From Propioniciclava sinopodophylli (GTDB taxonomy: Bacteria > Actinomycetota > Actinomycetes > Propionibacteriales > Propionibacteriaceae), in contig NZ_SDMQ01000008.1 in the NCBI RefSeq assembly GCF_004324755.1, positions 110,163-174,162 on the forward strand: DNA of 64,000 nucleotides, written 5' to 3'. The notes below the pieces were generated by a model that worked only from the letters and a program-made list of their open reading frames with translations, did not search any database and was not told the DNA's origin. A program made the translations under genes and the position numbers. Within the stretch, counting starts at the first letter, position 1, and each line of letters opens with the position of its first letter. Positions 7,535 through 16,951 of this stretch are shown here, piece by piece.

Positions 7535-10500
7535 GTGTACCTCAAGTCCCTGACGCTGCGCGGCTTCAAGTCGTTCGCGTCGGCGACGACCCTGAACTTC
7601 GAACCCGGCATCACCTGCGTCGTGGGTCCGAACGGGTCCGGCAAGTCGAACGTCGTGGACGCCCTCAGCTGGGTGATGGGCGAGCAGGGCGCCAAGACCC
7701 TCCGCGGCGGCAAGATGGAGGACGTCATCTTCGCAGGCACCACCGGACGCGCGCCCCTGGGCCGCGCCGAGGTCAGCCTCACCATCGACAACACCGACGG
7801 CGCGTTGCCGATCGAGTACACCGAGGTGACGATCAGCCGCACCATGTTCCGCTCCGGTGGCTCGGAGTACGCGATCAACGGCAACCCCGCCCGCCTCCTC
7901 GACGTCCAGGAACTGCTCAGCGACTCCGGCATCGGCCGCGAGATGCACGTCATCGTCGGGCAGGGCCAGCTCGACACCATCCTGCAGGCGACCCCCGAGG
8001 TGCGCCGCGGCTTCATCGAGGAGGCCGCGGGCGTCCTCAAGCACCGCAAGCGCAAGGAGAAGGCGCTCCGCAAGCTGGACGCCACCCAGGTCAACCTCGA
8101 CCGGCTCGCCGACCTGGTGGCCGAGATCCGTCGCCAGCTCAAGCCCCTGGGCCGCCAGGCTGAGGTCGCGCGCAAGGCGGCGGTCGTCCAGGCCGAGCTC
8201 CGCGACGCCAAGGCCCGGCTGCTCGCCGACGACTACGTCATGGCGTCCCTCGCGCTGGAGTCCGACCTCGCCGCCGAAGCCGAGATCAAGGCGCGCCGCA
8301 TCGCGCTGGAGGAGGCCCTGGAGGCCGCCCGCGAGTCCGAGGCCGAGGCCGAGGCGTCCGCCCGCGCCGCCACCCCCGAAGTGAACCGCGCACAGGAGAC
8401 CTGGTACGCGCTCGCCGCGCTGCGCGAGCGCATCGCCAGCACCCTGACGATCGCGAACGAGCGCGTCCGTAACGCCGTCACCGCGACGGCCGAAGAGCGG
8501 CGCGGCCGCGACCCCGAGGCCATCGAGGCCGAGGCGGCCGGCATCCGGGAGTCCGAGGAGGCGATCGCCGCGCAGGTGGCCGAGCGCGCCGCGGCCCTCA
8601 CGTCCGCCTCCGCCGCGCGCGAGCAGGCCGAGACGGCCCACGCCGAGGCCGAGAAGCAGTACGCGGCCCAGCTCCGGGCCATCGCCGACCGGCGCGAGGG
8701 GCTGGCCCGGCTCGCCGGCGAGGTGAACTCGCTCAAGTCCCGCACCGAGGCCGCGGACGCCGAGATCGAGCGGCTCCGCTCGGCCGGTGCCGAGGCCCGT
8801 AAGCGCGCCGACGAGGCCCGCGCCACGTTCACCCGTCTCGAGACCGAGCTCGGCGGCCTCACCGAGGGCGAGGAGGGTCTCGACGCCACGTACGAGGCCG
8901 CGGACGCCGAACGCGTCGCCGCCGCGCAGGCGCTGGAGCAGATCCGCGCCGACGAACAGCAAGCCCAGTCGGAACGGGCCTCGATCGCGGCCCGGCTCGA
9001 GGGGCTCAAGGTCGGCCTCGACCGGCCCGACGGCTCGGGGGCGCTGCTCGCGGCGTCCGAGCAGTTGGCCGGGGTTCTCGGTTCGGTGGGCGCACTCGTT
9101 CGCGTCGAGGCCGGCTACGAGGCTGCGGTGGCCGCCGCCCTCGGCGGGGCCGCCGAAGCCGTCGCCGTCACCGGGGTGGACGCCGCCGTCTCCGCGCTGT
9201 CCCACCTCAAGACCGACGACCTGGGCCGCGCCGGGCTGCTCCTGGGCGGCGCCGACACCGTCGACGACCGCGCCGACTGGCCCGCCCTGCCCGCCGGCGC
9301 CCGCTACGCCATCGACACCGTCACTGCCGACGCGGCGCTCGTCCCCGCGCTGAGCCGCCTCCTGCGCAAGGTCGCCGTCGTCGACGACCTGGCGGACGCC
9401 CGCGCGCTGGTCGGCTCGCTCCCGGACACCACGGCGATCACCCGCGACGGCGACCTCCTGTCGGCCTGGTTCTCCATCGGCGGGTCGTCCGCGCGCCCGA
9501 GCCTCATCGAGGTCCAGGCCGCCGTGGACGCCGCCACCGACGCGCTTCGCCGGGCCCAGCAGGACGTCGAGCGACTCGCCTTCGCGCGGGCGTCCGCCAC
9601 GACGACGCTTGAGGAGGCCACCGCCCGCACCGAGGCGGCTCTGGCGCGCCTGCACGAGTCCGACGCCCAGTACTCGGCCCTGGCCGACCAGCTCGGTCGC
9701 CTCAACCAGGCCTCCCGCGCGGCGATGGCCGAGGCGGAGCGGCACGACGCGTCCGTCGCTCGGGCCGAGGAGGCCCGCGACCGCAACGCCGCGTCGCTCG
9801 CGGCGCTCAGCGAGCGGCTCCGCGTGGCGCAGGACACCACCGAGGTGAGGGAGGCCGACCCCGCCGAGCGCGATCGACTGGCGCTGGAGGCCGCCCGCGC
9901 ACGGCAGGCTGAGATGGAGGCCCGCCTGGCGCTGCGCACCGACGAGGAGCGCGCCCGCGCCCTGGCCGGCCGGGCCGATTCCCTGCTGCGGGCCGCTCGC
10001 GCCGAGCGCAACGCCCGCGCCGAGGCGGCCGCCCGTCGCGAGAGGATGCGCCGCGAGGCGGAGGTGGCCCGGGCCGCGGCCGCGGCGTCCGAGTGGTTGC
10101 TCGGGGTCGTCGCGACGTCCCAGGAGCAGGCCGGTCGGGCCCGCAAGGCCGCCGACGAGCGCCGGGTCGAGGCGGACCGCCGCGTCCACGACGCCCGGCA
10201 GCGCAGCCGCGACCTGGCCCGCCAGTTCGAGGGGATCGTGGACGTCGCCCACCGCGACGAGCTGGCGCGCGCCGAGCAGCGCATGCGCATCGAGGCGCTG
10301 GCGGAGAAGGCGTTGGACGAGCTGGGCCTGTCGGGCGAGGTGCTCGCCGCCGAGTACGGCCCCGACCAGCTCGTCCCGGTGCTGACGCGGCCCGACGGCA
10401 CCGCCCTGACCGAGGACGACGAGCAGCCCGAGCCGCGCCCGTTCGTCCGGGCCGACCAGGAGAAGCGCTTCCGGACCGCGCAGCGCAACCTCGATCTCCT

Positions 10501-11098
10501 CGGGCGCGTGAACCCGCTCGCTCTGGAGGAGTTCGAGGCGATGAGCGAGCGCCACCAGTTCCTCGCCGAGCAACTCGACGACCTCAAGCGCACCCGCACC
10601 GACCTGCTCGGCATCATCGCCGACGTGGACGCCCGTGTGGAGCAGGTGTTCGCCGAGGCGTACGCCGACGTCGAGGTGGCCTTCGAGCACGCGTTCGCCC
10701 GACTGTTCCCCGGCGGTGAGGGACGCCTCGTGCTCACCGAGCCGGGCTCCTGGCTCACCACCGGGGTGGACGTCGAGGCGCGGCCCGCGGGCAAGAAGGT
10801 GAAGCGCCTGTCGCTGCTGTCCGGCGGCGAGCGCTCCCTGGTGGCCGTGGCGTTCCTCGTGGCCCTGTTCAAGGCGCGCCCGAGTCCGTTCTACATCCTC
10901 GACGAGGTCGAGGCCGCGCTCGACGACACCAATCTCGGCCGCCTCCTCGGCATTTACGAGGAACTGCGCGAGAACAGCCAGATGCTCGTCATCACCCACC
11001 AGAAGCGGACCATGGAGATCGCCGATGCCCTCTACGGCGTGACGATGCGCGAGCACGGCATCTCCACCGTGATCAGCCAACGTCTGCGTGATGGGTGA
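7535..11098 (+). CDS. smc: Chromosome segregation protein SMC
   Basis: ATPase of the bacterial condensin, which organises and segregates the chromosome with ScpA and ScpB. At 1187 residues it is full length. Walker A GPNGSGKSN is near residue 33, long coiled coils run from about 165 to 500 and 660 to 1000, and the hinge lies between (about 500-650, with GALVRVEAGYEAAVAAALGG). The C-terminal head holds the signature LLSGGERSL near 1091 and Walker B FYILDEVEAALDD near 1119. It is followed by ftsY and ffh, the usual actinobacterial order. Confidence 0.98.
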   Translation: MYLKSLTLRGFKSFASATTLNFEPGITCVVGPNGSGKSNVVDALSWVMGEQGAKTLRGGKMEDVIFAGTTGRAPLGRAEVSLTIDNTDGALPIEYTEVTISRTMFRSGGSEYAINGNPARLLDVQELLSDSGIGREMHVIVGQGQLDTILQATPEVRRGFIEEAAGVLKHRKRKEKALRKLDATQVNLDRLADLVAEIRRQLKPLGRQAEVARKAAVVQAELRDAKARLLADDYVMASLALESDLAAEAEIKARRIALEEALEAARESEAEAEASARAATPEVNRAQETWYALAALRERIASTLTIANERVRNAVTATAEERRGRDPEAIEAEAAGIRESEEAIAAQVAERAAALTSASAAREQAETAHAEAEKQYAAQLRAIADRREGLARLAGEVNSLKSRTEAADAEIERLRSAGAEARKRADEARATFTRLETELGGLTEGEEGLDATYEAADAERVAAAQALEQIRADEQQAQSERASIAARLEGLKVGLDRPDGSGALLAASEQLAGVLGSVGALVRVEAGYEAAVAAALGGAAEAVAVTGVDAAVSALSHLKTDDLGRAGLLLGGADTVDDRADWPALPAGARYAIDTVTADAALVPALSRLLRKVAVVDDLADARALVGSLPDTTAITRDGDLLSAWFSIGGSSARPSLIEVQAAVDAATDALRRAQQDVERLAFARASATTTLEEATARTEAALARLHESDAQYSALADQLGRLNQASRAAMAEAERHDASVARAEEARDRNAASLAALSERLRVAQDTTEVREADPAERDRLALEAARARQAEMEARLALRTDEERARALAGRADSLLRAARAERNARAEAAARRERMRREAEVARAAAAASEWLLGVVATSQEQAGRARKAADERRVEADRRVHDARQRSRDLARQFEGIVDVAHRDELARAEQRMRIEALAEKALDELGLSGEVLAAEYGPDQLVPVLTRPDGTALTEDDEQPEPRPFVRADQEKRFRTAQRNLDLLGRVNPLALEEFEAMSERHQFLAEQLDDLKRTRTDLLGIIADVDARVEQVFAEAYADVEVAFEHAFARLFPGGEGRLVLTEPGSWLTTGVDVEARPAGKKVKRLSLLSGGERSLVAVAFLVALFKARPSPFYILDEVEAALDDTNLGRLLGIYEELRENSQMLVITHQKRTMEIADALYGVTMREHGISTVISQRLRDG

Positions 11099-11140
11099 CC
11101 CGACCGCTCGGGCATACTGATAGCACCAGGAGGTGAACCG

Positions 11141-11704
11141 ATGCCGATCATGATCTTCACGATGCTCGTCGTGCTCGTGCTGGCCGCCGGCGTCATCGCC
11201 GTGGTCGTGATGGGCATGGAGGGCACCGGGCGCACCAAGCACCCGGAGATCGCCGAGGCCATGCAGCGCACGGCCCGCCACCTCAACGGGGAGGGCGAGC
11301 CGCCCCGCGCCCTCGTCGCCGTCTTCGACGAGATGGACGAGGTGGGCGACATCAACGTCCGCGAGCTGCCCCGAAAGCTGCGCACCGCGGCGTCCGCCGC
11401 ATCGGCCGCCTCCGCCCGCTCGGCGCGCACCGCGTGGTCGTCGTTGTCCGCCCGTTCGGCCGCCTCGGCCAACCCGCCGGAGACCGAATCCGCCGACGAG
11501 GAGCCCGCCGCGGATCCCTCGGCCGCCATCAGCGCGGCGCTCGCGGCACCCGCCCCCGAGGACCCCGCCGAGGTCGACCCCTACGGCGTGTGGGGCCCCG
11601 CCGACCTCGAGGCGGTCGGGGGTGACACCGTCGACCGCAACGCCACGGTCGACGGCGACACCGTCGTCCGCGTGCGCCTGCCCGAAGGCGACGACCGGGC
11701 CTGA
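11141..11704 (+). CDS. Small membrane-anchored hypothetical protein
   Basis: A 187-residue protein with one N-terminal membrane helix (IFTMLVVLVLAAGVIAVVVM, about residues 5-24) and a long Ala/Ser/Glu-rich tail likely to be disordered. An AGGAGGTG ribosome binding site (11129-11136) supports the ATG at 11141. I do not recognise a family. Position between smc and ftsY is common for small actinobacterial membrane proteins of unknown function. Confidence 0.7.
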   Translation: MPIMIFTMLVVLVLAAGVIAVVVMGMEGTGRTKHPEIAEAMQRTARHLNGEGEPPRALVAVFDEMDEVGDINVRELPRKLRTAASAASAASARSARTAWSSLSARSAASANPPETESADEEPAADPSAAISAALAAPAPEDPAEVDPYGVWGPADLEAVGGDTVDRNATVDGDTVVRVRLPEGDDRA

Positions 11705-11714
11705 GCCCCACCAC

Positions 11715-11720
11715 TAGGAT
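11715..11720 (+). promoter_or_regulatory. -10 box for a leaderless transcript (ftsY)
   Basis: TAGGAT ends six bases before the GTG at 11727, with no ribosome binding site in between. Confidence 0.5.
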
Positions 11721-11726
11721 GGCGGC

Positions 11727-12881
11727 GTGCTGACCCCCATCGACCCCATCGTCTGGATCATCGTCGGCGGTGTCGTGGCGCTGGCCGCCATCCTGACGAC
11801 CGTCCTCGTCGTCCGCAACCGGCGCCAGCGGGAGCTGACCCGCCGGGACCGGCGCCCGATCGAGGCCCCGGCCGCCCGACCCGAGGCGCCGGTCGAGCCG
11901 GGAGCCCGCGAGGCCGCGGTCGAGGCGCCCGCGCCGGCCCCGACGGCCGACCGGCCCGAGGCCGCCGGCACGCGCCTGGCGCGCCTGCGCCGCCGCCTGG
12001 CCGGCTCGAACAACGTGCTGGCCCAGGCGCTGCTCGGCCTGATCAGCACCGACCGCCTGGACGCCGACACCTGGGACGACTTCGAGGCGACCCTCATCGG
12101 CTCCGATCTGGGCGTCGGCCCGACCACCGAGCTGGTCGACACGCTGCGCAAGGAGCTCTCCATCGACGGCGTCAACGACCCGACGCGCGCAAGGACGGTG
12201 CTGCGCGAGGAGCTCGTGAAGCTGGCCGACCCGACGTTGGACCGCACGCTGAACGTCACAGGCTCCGCCGGGCTGCCCGCGGTGGTTCTGGTCGTCGGCG
12301 TGAACGGCACGGGCAAGACCACCACCGTCGGCAAGCTCGCCCGCCTGCTGGTCGCCGAGGGCAAGACCGTCCTGTTGGGCGCCGCCGACACGTTCCGGGC
12401 CGCGGCGTCCGAGCAGTTGCAGACGTGGGGCGACCGCGTCGGCGTCGAGACCGTGCGCGGGGCAGAGGGCGCCGACCCGGCGTCCGTGGCGTTCGATGCG
12501 GTGAACACCGGCGCGGACAAGGGTGTCGACGTGGTGCTGGTCGACACGGCCGGACGCCTCCACAACAAGTCCAACCTGATGGACGAGCTGGGCAAGATCC
12601 GGCGCGTCATCGAGAAGAGGGCCCCGATCACCGAGTGTCTCCTGCTGCTCGACGCGACCACCGGGCAGAACGGACTCATCCAGGCGCGCGTGTTCAACGA
12701 GGTCACCGACGTCACCGGCATCGTCCTGAGCAAGCTGGACGGCTCGGCCAAGGGCGGCATCGTCGTCCAGGTGCAGCGGGAGCTCGGCGTCCCGGTCAAG
12801 TTGATCGGCCTGGGCGAGGGCGTGGACGACCTGGCCCCCTTCACCGCCGAGGGATTCGTCGACGGCCTCCTGGGTGAGTAG
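11727..12881 (+). CDS. ftsY: Signal recognition particle receptor FtsY
   Basis: Membrane-docking GTPase for signal recognition particle complexes. The 384-residue protein starts with a membrane helix (IVWIIVGGVVALAAILTTVL, about residues 7-26), then an acidic/Ala-Pro-rich linker, then the NG domain. P-loop GVNGTGKTTTVGKLA is near 191, DTAGRLHNK near 273 and SKLDGSAKGG near 334. An N-terminal helix is usual in actinobacterial FtsY and replaces the long acidic A domain of E. coli. Confidence 0.96.
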   Translation: MLTPIDPIVWIIVGGVVALAAILTTVLVVRNRRQRELTRRDRRPIEAPAARPEAPVEPGAREAAVEAPAPAPTADRPEAAGTRLARLRRRLAGSNNVLAQALLGLISTDRLDADTWDDFEATLIGSDLGVGPTTELVDTLRKELSIDGVNDPTRARTVLREELVKLADPTLDRTLNVTGSAGLPAVVLVVGVNGTGKTTTVGKLARLLVAEGKTVLLGAADTFRAAASEQLQTWGDRVGVETVRGAEGADPASVAFDAVNTGADKGVDVVLVDTAGRLHNKSNLMDELGKIRRVIEKRAPITECLLLLDATTGQNGLIQARVFNEVTDVTGIVLSKLDGSAKGGIVVQVQRELGVPVKLIGLGEGVDDLAPFTAEGFVDGLLGE

Positions 12882-12904
12882 GTCCCCTTGGATCCACTGA
12901 AACC

Positions 12905-12925
12905 CTGATGCGTCCCACGCATCAG
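12905..12925. terminator. Hairpin after ftsY
   Basis: A perfect 9-bp stem (CTGATGCGT / ACGCATCAG) with a CCC loop lies 24 bp after the ftsY stop. There is no T-run on the plus strand. The remaining gap to ffh (12926-13121) holds only a TAGGCT -10 box at 13080-13085. Confidence 0.5.
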
Positions 12926-13121
12926 AGTCCCAGTCGCGTGGAAACCACCACCAACCGCCCGCAGCGTCAGGCTTCGGGGAGCCGCCCCAGGAGGAACGAC
13001 GGGGGGACGAGCGCCCAGGCCCCGCGGCAAGGATCCGACGCCCGCGGCGTCCCCGGGGGGCGAGGTGGGCCGGTCACGGTAGGCTGGGGCGGCACCGATC
13101 CGTCTTGATGAGAAGGCACGC

Positions 13122-14699
13122 ATGTTCGACACCCTGCAAGACCGCCTCCAAGCCACGTTCCGCAACCTGCGTGGCAAGGGACGGCTCACCGACGCCGACA
13201 TCGACGCGACCGCGCGCGAGATCCGCCTGGCGCTGCTCGAGGCCGACGTCAACCTGGGGGTCGTCAAGGAGTTCGTGGGCGCCGTCAAGGAGCGCGCCAA
13301 GGGCGAGGAGCTCAGCCAGGCGCTGAACCCCACCCAGCAGATCATCAAGATCGTCAACGAGGAGCTCGTCGAGATCCTCGGCGGGCAGGCCCGCCAGCTG
13401 CGGTTCGCCAAGAACCCGCCGACCGTCATCATGCTCGCGGGCCTCCAGGGCTCCGGCAAGACGACGCTCGCCGGCAAGCTCGGCCTGTGGCTGCGCGAGC
13501 AGGGCCACACCCCGATGCTGGTCGCCGCCGACCTCCAGCGCCCCAACGCCGTCAACCAGCTCCAGGTCGTGGGCGGGCGCGCGGGCGTCCCCGTGTTCGC
13601 TCCCGAGCCGGGCAACGGCGTCGGCAACCCGGTCGAGGTGGCGCGGGCGTCCATCGAGGAGGCCAAGCGCAAGTACTACGACACGGTCATCGTCGACACC
13701 GCCGGACGCCTCGGCGTGGACGCCGAGCTCATGCAGCAGGCCGCCGACATCCGTGACGCGGTCGACCCAGACGAGATCCTGTTCGTCGTCGACGCGATGA
13801 TCGGCCAGGACGCCGTCAACACCGCCAACGCGTTCGCCGAGGGCGTCGGCTTCGACGGCGTCGTGCTGTCCAAGCTCGACGGCGACGCCCGCGGCGGCGC
13901 GGCCCTGTCCATCGCCAAGGTGACCGGTAAGCCGATCATGTTCGCCTCCAACGGCGAAGCGCTGAAGGACTTCGACCTCTTCCACCCCGACCGGATGGCC
14001 TCGCGCATCCTCGACATGGGCGACCTGCTCACCCTCATCGAGCAGGCCGAGAAGACCTTCGATGTCGAGCAGTCGCGCAAGGCCGCCGAGAAGATCATGG
14101 GCTCGGGCGACTTCGGGCTGGACGACTTCCTGCAGCAGATGCAGGCCGTCCGCAAGATGGGCCCGATGAGCAAGATCCTCGGCATGATGCCGGGCATGGG
14201 GCAGTACAAGGACGCCCTGGGCGCCATCGACGAGCGGGAGATCGACCGCATCGAGGCGATCATCTACTCGATGACGCCGGCCGAGCGGGCCAAGCCGGAG
14301 ATCCTCAACGGGTCCCGCCGCTCACGCATCGCCAGCGGCTCCGGCACTACCGTCCAGGACGTCAACGGCCTGGTGAACCGCTTCATGGAGACCCGCAAGC
14401 TCATGCGCCAGATGGGCAAGGGCGGCGGCATGCCGGGCATGCCCGCCGGCATGGGCGCGATGGGCGGAATGCCCGGCCTGCCCGGGCGACCCGCCAAGCA
14501 GCAGCCCAAGAAGGGCAAGAACGCGCGCAAGGTCTCCGGCAACCCCGCCAAGCGCTCGGGCAACCCCGCCGCGGCGGCCGCCCAGCAGCCGCAGACGCCC
14601 CAGACCGAGGCGGAGATGCAGGCCGCGATGGCCGACTTCCAGCTGCCGCCGGAGCTGCAGAAGATGCTCAACCAGAACAACTTGGGCCCCTTCGGCTGA
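13122..14699 (+). CDS. ffh: Signal recognition particle protein Ffh (SRP54)
   Basis: GTPase that binds signal peptides and the SRP RNA for co-translational membrane targeting. The 525-residue protein has an N domain, then GLQGSGKTTLAGKLG near residue 107, DTAGRLGVD near 192 and SKLDGDARGG near 249. The methionine-rich M domain runs from about 325 (FGLDDFLQQMQAVRKMGPMS). The C-terminus carries a Gly/Met then Lys/Pro/Ala-rich tail, common in actinobacteria. An AGAAGGC ribosome binding site precedes the ATG. No SRP RNA gene was seen nearby. Confidence 0.97.
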   Translation: MFDTLQDRLQATFRNLRGKGRLTDADIDATAREIRLALLEADVNLGVVKEFVGAVKERAKGEELSQALNPTQQIIKIVNEELVEILGGQARQLRFAKNPPTVIMLAGLQGSGKTTLAGKLGLWLREQGHTPMLVAADLQRPNAVNQLQVVGGRAGVPVFAPEPGNGVGNPVEVARASIEEAKRKYYDTVIVDTAGRLGVDAELMQQAADIRDAVDPDEILFVVDAMIGQDAVNTANAFAEGVGFDGVVLSKLDGDARGGAALSIAKVTGKPIMFASNGEALKDFDLFHPDRMASRILDMGDLLTLIEQAEKTFDVEQSRKAAEKIMGSGDFGLDDFLQQMQAVRKMGPMSKILGMMPGMGQYKDALGAIDEREIDRIEAIIYSMTPAERAKPEILNGSRRSRIASGSGTTVQDVNGLVNRFMETRKLMRQMGKGGGMPGMPAGMGAMGGMPGLPGRPAKQQPKKGKNARKVSGNPAKRSGNPAAAAAQQPQTPQTEAEMQAAMADFQLPPELQKMLNQNNLGPFG

Positions 14700-14732
14700 C
14701 GCCGGGTCGCCCGGTGGGGCAAGCTGGGGCCC

Positions 14733-15947
14733 ATGGCGCACTCGCACGACGACGTACCGCTGGACGCCCTCGGTCAGCCCCTGTTCGCCCACACCCACAC
14801 CCACGACGGGTCGACCCACACCCACGTGCGCAGGGTGGCCGACGATGACGCACGCCTGAGCCCGGCCCGCCCGCGCCTCCACCTGCGCGGCGTGGTGCTG
14901 CCCGGCAACGAGGTGGTCGACCTCTGGGTCGTCGACGGGCACGTCACATATGAACCCGTCGCGGACGCCCTCACCGTCGCCACCGACTGCTGGATCATGC
15001 CGGGCCTCGTGGACGCCCACTGCCACATCGGCATGGGCCCCCAGGGTCCGACCGACGCCGAGGACGTCGAGCGTCAGGCCCTCACCGACAGGGACGCCGG
15101 CACGCTCCTGGCCCGCTCCCCGGGCGTCCCGACCGACACCAGCTGGGTGGACGACCGCGAGGACCTGCCCCGCCTGATCCGGGCCGGACGCCACATCGCC
15201 CGGCCCCGGCGCTACATCCGCAACCTCGCCGAGGAGGTCGAGCCCGACGGGCTCGTCGAAGAGGTGCGCACCCAGGCCCGCGCCGGCGACGGTTGGGTCA
15301 AGATCGTCGGCGACTGGATCGACCGGGACGCCGGCGACCTGCGCCCGCTGTGGCCCGCCGACGTGGCCGCCGCGGCGATCGAGGCGGCCCACGACGAGGG
15401 GGCGCGGGTGACTGCGCACTGCTTCGACGAGCAGTCGGTGACCGAACTCGTGGACGCCGGCATCGACGGCATCGAGCACGGCACCGGCCTGGACGACGCC
15501 ACCATCGCCACCATGGCCGAGCGAGGGGTCTCGCTCGTCCCGACGCTGGTCAACATCGACACCTTCCCCGAGATCGCCGCGGCGGGGGAGGCGAAGTTCC
15601 CCACCTACGCCGCCCACATGCGCGCCCTCCACGAGCGCCGCTTCGAGACCATCGGCAAGGCCGTGGACGCCGGCGTCCCGGTGTTCGCGGGCACGGATGC
15701 CGGGACCGTCATCCCGCACGGCATCCTCCCCGACGAGATCGCCCTGCTCGCCCGGGTCGGCGGCCCCGAGTTCGCGTTGGGCGCCGCGTCCTGGCGCGCC
15801 CGGGAGTGGCTGGGCGCGGACGGTCTGGAGGAGGGGGCCTCCGCCGACCTGGTCGTGTTCGCCGAGGACCCTCGCACCAACCTCGCCGTGGTGCGCCACC
15901 CGGAGCTGATCGTGCTGCGTGGGCGGGTCGTGCGCTCGGCGGGCTGA
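14733..15947 (+). CDS. Amidohydrolase-family metal-dependent hydrolase with His-rich N-terminus
   Basis: A 404-residue protein of the amidohydrolase superfamily (imidazolonepropionase/prolidase-like). Metal ligands are visible: HCH in [12 protein letters not shown] near residues 90-101, a Lys in GWVKIVGDW near 188, His in [10 protein letters not shown] near 225, HGTG near 250 and the catalytic Asp in FAGTDAGT near 321. Substrate is unknown. The first 33 residues are unusual, with eight histidines ([17 protein letters not shown]), and could bind Zn or Ni. The position between ffh and rpsP is common in actinobacteria. Its stop codon lies inside an inverted repeat. Confidence 0.88.
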   Translation: MAHSHDDVPLDALGQPLFAHTHTHDGSTHTHVRRVADDDARLSPARPRLHLRGVVLPGNEVVDLWVVDGHVTYEPVADALTVATDCWIMPGLVDAHCHIGMGPQGPTDAEDVERQALTDRDAGTLLARSPGVPTDTSWVDDREDLPRLIRAGRHIARPRRYIRNLAEEVEPDGLVEEVRTQARAGDGWVKIVGDWIDRDAGDLRPLWPADVAAAAIEAAHDEGARVTAHCFDEQSVTELVDAGIDGIEHGTGLDDATIATMAERGVSLVPTLVNIDTFPEIAAAGEAKFPTYAAHMRALHERRFETIGKAVDAGVPVFAGTDAGTVIPHGILPDEIALLARVGGPEFALGAASWRAREWLGADGLEEGASADLVVFAEDPRTNLAVVRHPELIVLRGRVVRSAG

Positions 15948-15975
15948 GCTCGTCGACGCCCTTCGACGAGCTCAG
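15944..15975. repeat. Inverted repeat of the dispersed CTTCGAC-GAGCTCAGG family, over the stop codon
   Basis: Perfect 13-bp arms (CTGAGCTCGTCGA / TCGACGAGCTCAG) flank a 6-base spacer. The amidohydrolase TGA (15945-15947) is inside the left arm. It could act as a transcription terminator, but there is no T-run. Confidence 0.7.
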
Positions 15976-15988
15976 GGAAGCGGGTCGG

Positions 15989-16019
15989 TTGGGCGGATCC
16001 GGGCCGGTTCTGGCAGAAT
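15989..16019 (+). promoter_or_regulatory. Predicted promoter of the rpsP operon
   Basis: TTGGGC (15989-15994) and CAGAAT (16014-16019) are spaced by 19 bp. Transcription from here gives a leader of about 145 nt before rpsP, with a small hairpin (CCCTGC / GCAGGG) close to the ribosome binding site. Confidence 0.4.
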
Positions 16020-16170
16020 GATCGATGCGCTGTGCCCGCGGGTGCCCTCTCACGCCTTCGGTTGCAGTCCACCCGAGTTGGTGCGCCGGTTGTCCCACGC
16101 CGGAGTTCCCGCTCACCCGATCCCGTCCCTGCGCGTTGCAGGGGCATGTTCCAACAGGAGAACCACACAC

Positions 16171-16623
16171 GTGGCCGTCAAGATTCGTCTCAAGCGGATG
16201 GGCAAGATCCGCAACGCGCAATACCGCATCGTCGTCATCGACTCCCGCGCCAAGCGCGATGGCCGGGCGATCGAGGAGATCGGCATCTACCAGCCGAAGT
16301 CCGAGCCCTCGGTGATCCAGATCAACTCCGAGCGCGCCCAGTACTGGCTCGGTGTCGGCGCCCAGCCGTCCGAGACCGTCGAGAAGCTGCTGAAGCTCAC
16401 CGGTGACCGCGACACGTTCGCCGGCGGCAAGGGTGAGTCCACCGTCGCCGCGCAGCCGGAGAAGGCCGACAAGCTGGCCGCCTTCAACAAGGCGCTGGCC
16501 GAAGCCGACGACGAACCCGCCTCCGGCGCGATCACCTCGCGCAGGAAGAAGGGCGAGGCCCCCGCCGACGAGGCCGAGGTCGAGGCCGCTCCGGCCGAGG
16601 ACGCCGCGTCCGACGAGGCGTGA
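16171..16623 (+). CDS. rpsP: 30S ribosomal protein S16
   Basis: Small-subunit protein needed for 30S assembly. The conserved S16 domain occupies residues 1-85 ([34 protein letters not shown]). A further 65 residues of Ala/Glu/Asp-rich tail bring it to 150 residues; such tails are usual in actinobacteria. The GTG at 16171 lies behind an AACAGGAGAA ribosome binding site and gives the conserved N-terminus. The stop overlaps the GTG of khpA. Confidence 0.96.
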   Translation: MAVKIRLKRMGKIRNAQYRIVVIDSRAKRDGRAIEEIGIYQPKSEPSVIQINSERAQYWLGVGAQPSETVEKLLKLTGDRDTFAGGKGESTVAAQPEKADKLAAFNKALAEADDEPASGAITSRRKKGEAPADEAEVEAAPAEDAASDEA

Positions 16624-16877
16624 CCGTGCTCGCGGACGCACTGGAACACCTCGTCCGCGGGCTCGTGTCCAACCCCGACGACGTCGTCGTGTCCGACTTG
16701 GACCGTCGACGCGTCCGGACGCTGGAGGTCCGCGTCAACCCCGAGGACATCGGCAAGGTGATCGGGCGCCAGGGCCGCACTGCGAGTGCCCTGCGCACGG
16801 TCATCACCGCTCTGGCCGGCCGCGAGCAGGTCCGCGTCGACTTCGTCGACGTGGATCGCCGCCAGCGCCGCAACTGA
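16620..16877 (+). CDS. khpA: KH-domain RNA-binding protein KhpA
   Basis: An 85-residue single KH-domain protein that in other bacteria pairs with KhpB (Jag) to bind RNA and influence cell size and division. The GxxG loop is visible in [16 protein letters not shown] near residues 45-60. It overlaps rpsP by 4 bp and sits between rpsP and rimM, its normal place in Gram-positive genomes. Confidence 0.94.
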   Translation: MTVLADALEHLVRGLVSNPDDVVVSDLDRRRVRTLEVRVNPEDIGKVIGRQGRTASALRTVITALAGREQVRVDFVDVDRRQRRN

Positions 16878-16883
16878 GCACCC

Positions 16884-16921
16884 ACGGTCCCCGGCCCCGT
16901 CTCGTACGGGCCGGGGACCGT
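16884..16921 (+). terminator. Strong hairpin between khpA and rimM
   Basis: A perfect 14-bp G+C-rich stem (ACGGTCCCCGGCCC / GGGCCGGGGACCGT) with a 10-base loop starts 6 bp after the khpA stop. No T-run follows. It may be a partial terminator or an mRNA-stability element that separates S16 output from rimM-trmD. Confidence 0.6.
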
Positions 16922-16951
16922 TCCGCGTCCCCCACCTGGCAGGAGTGAGAG

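Noticed and set aside
6557..11281. A 1574-codon open frame on the minus strand
   Set aside because: It lies antisense to mutM-smc, has a Gly/Arg/Leu-rich low-complexity composition with no motifs, and arises from the codon bias of smc.
12908..13108. Small open frame between ftsY and ffh
   Set aside because: It starts inside the ftsY hairpin, has Arg/Gly/Pro-rich shadow composition, no ribosome binding site and no recognisable motif.
12882..13121. SRP (4.5S) RNA gene beside ffh
   Set aside because: No long G+C-rich hairpin with the conserved SRP-binding loop was found in the gap.
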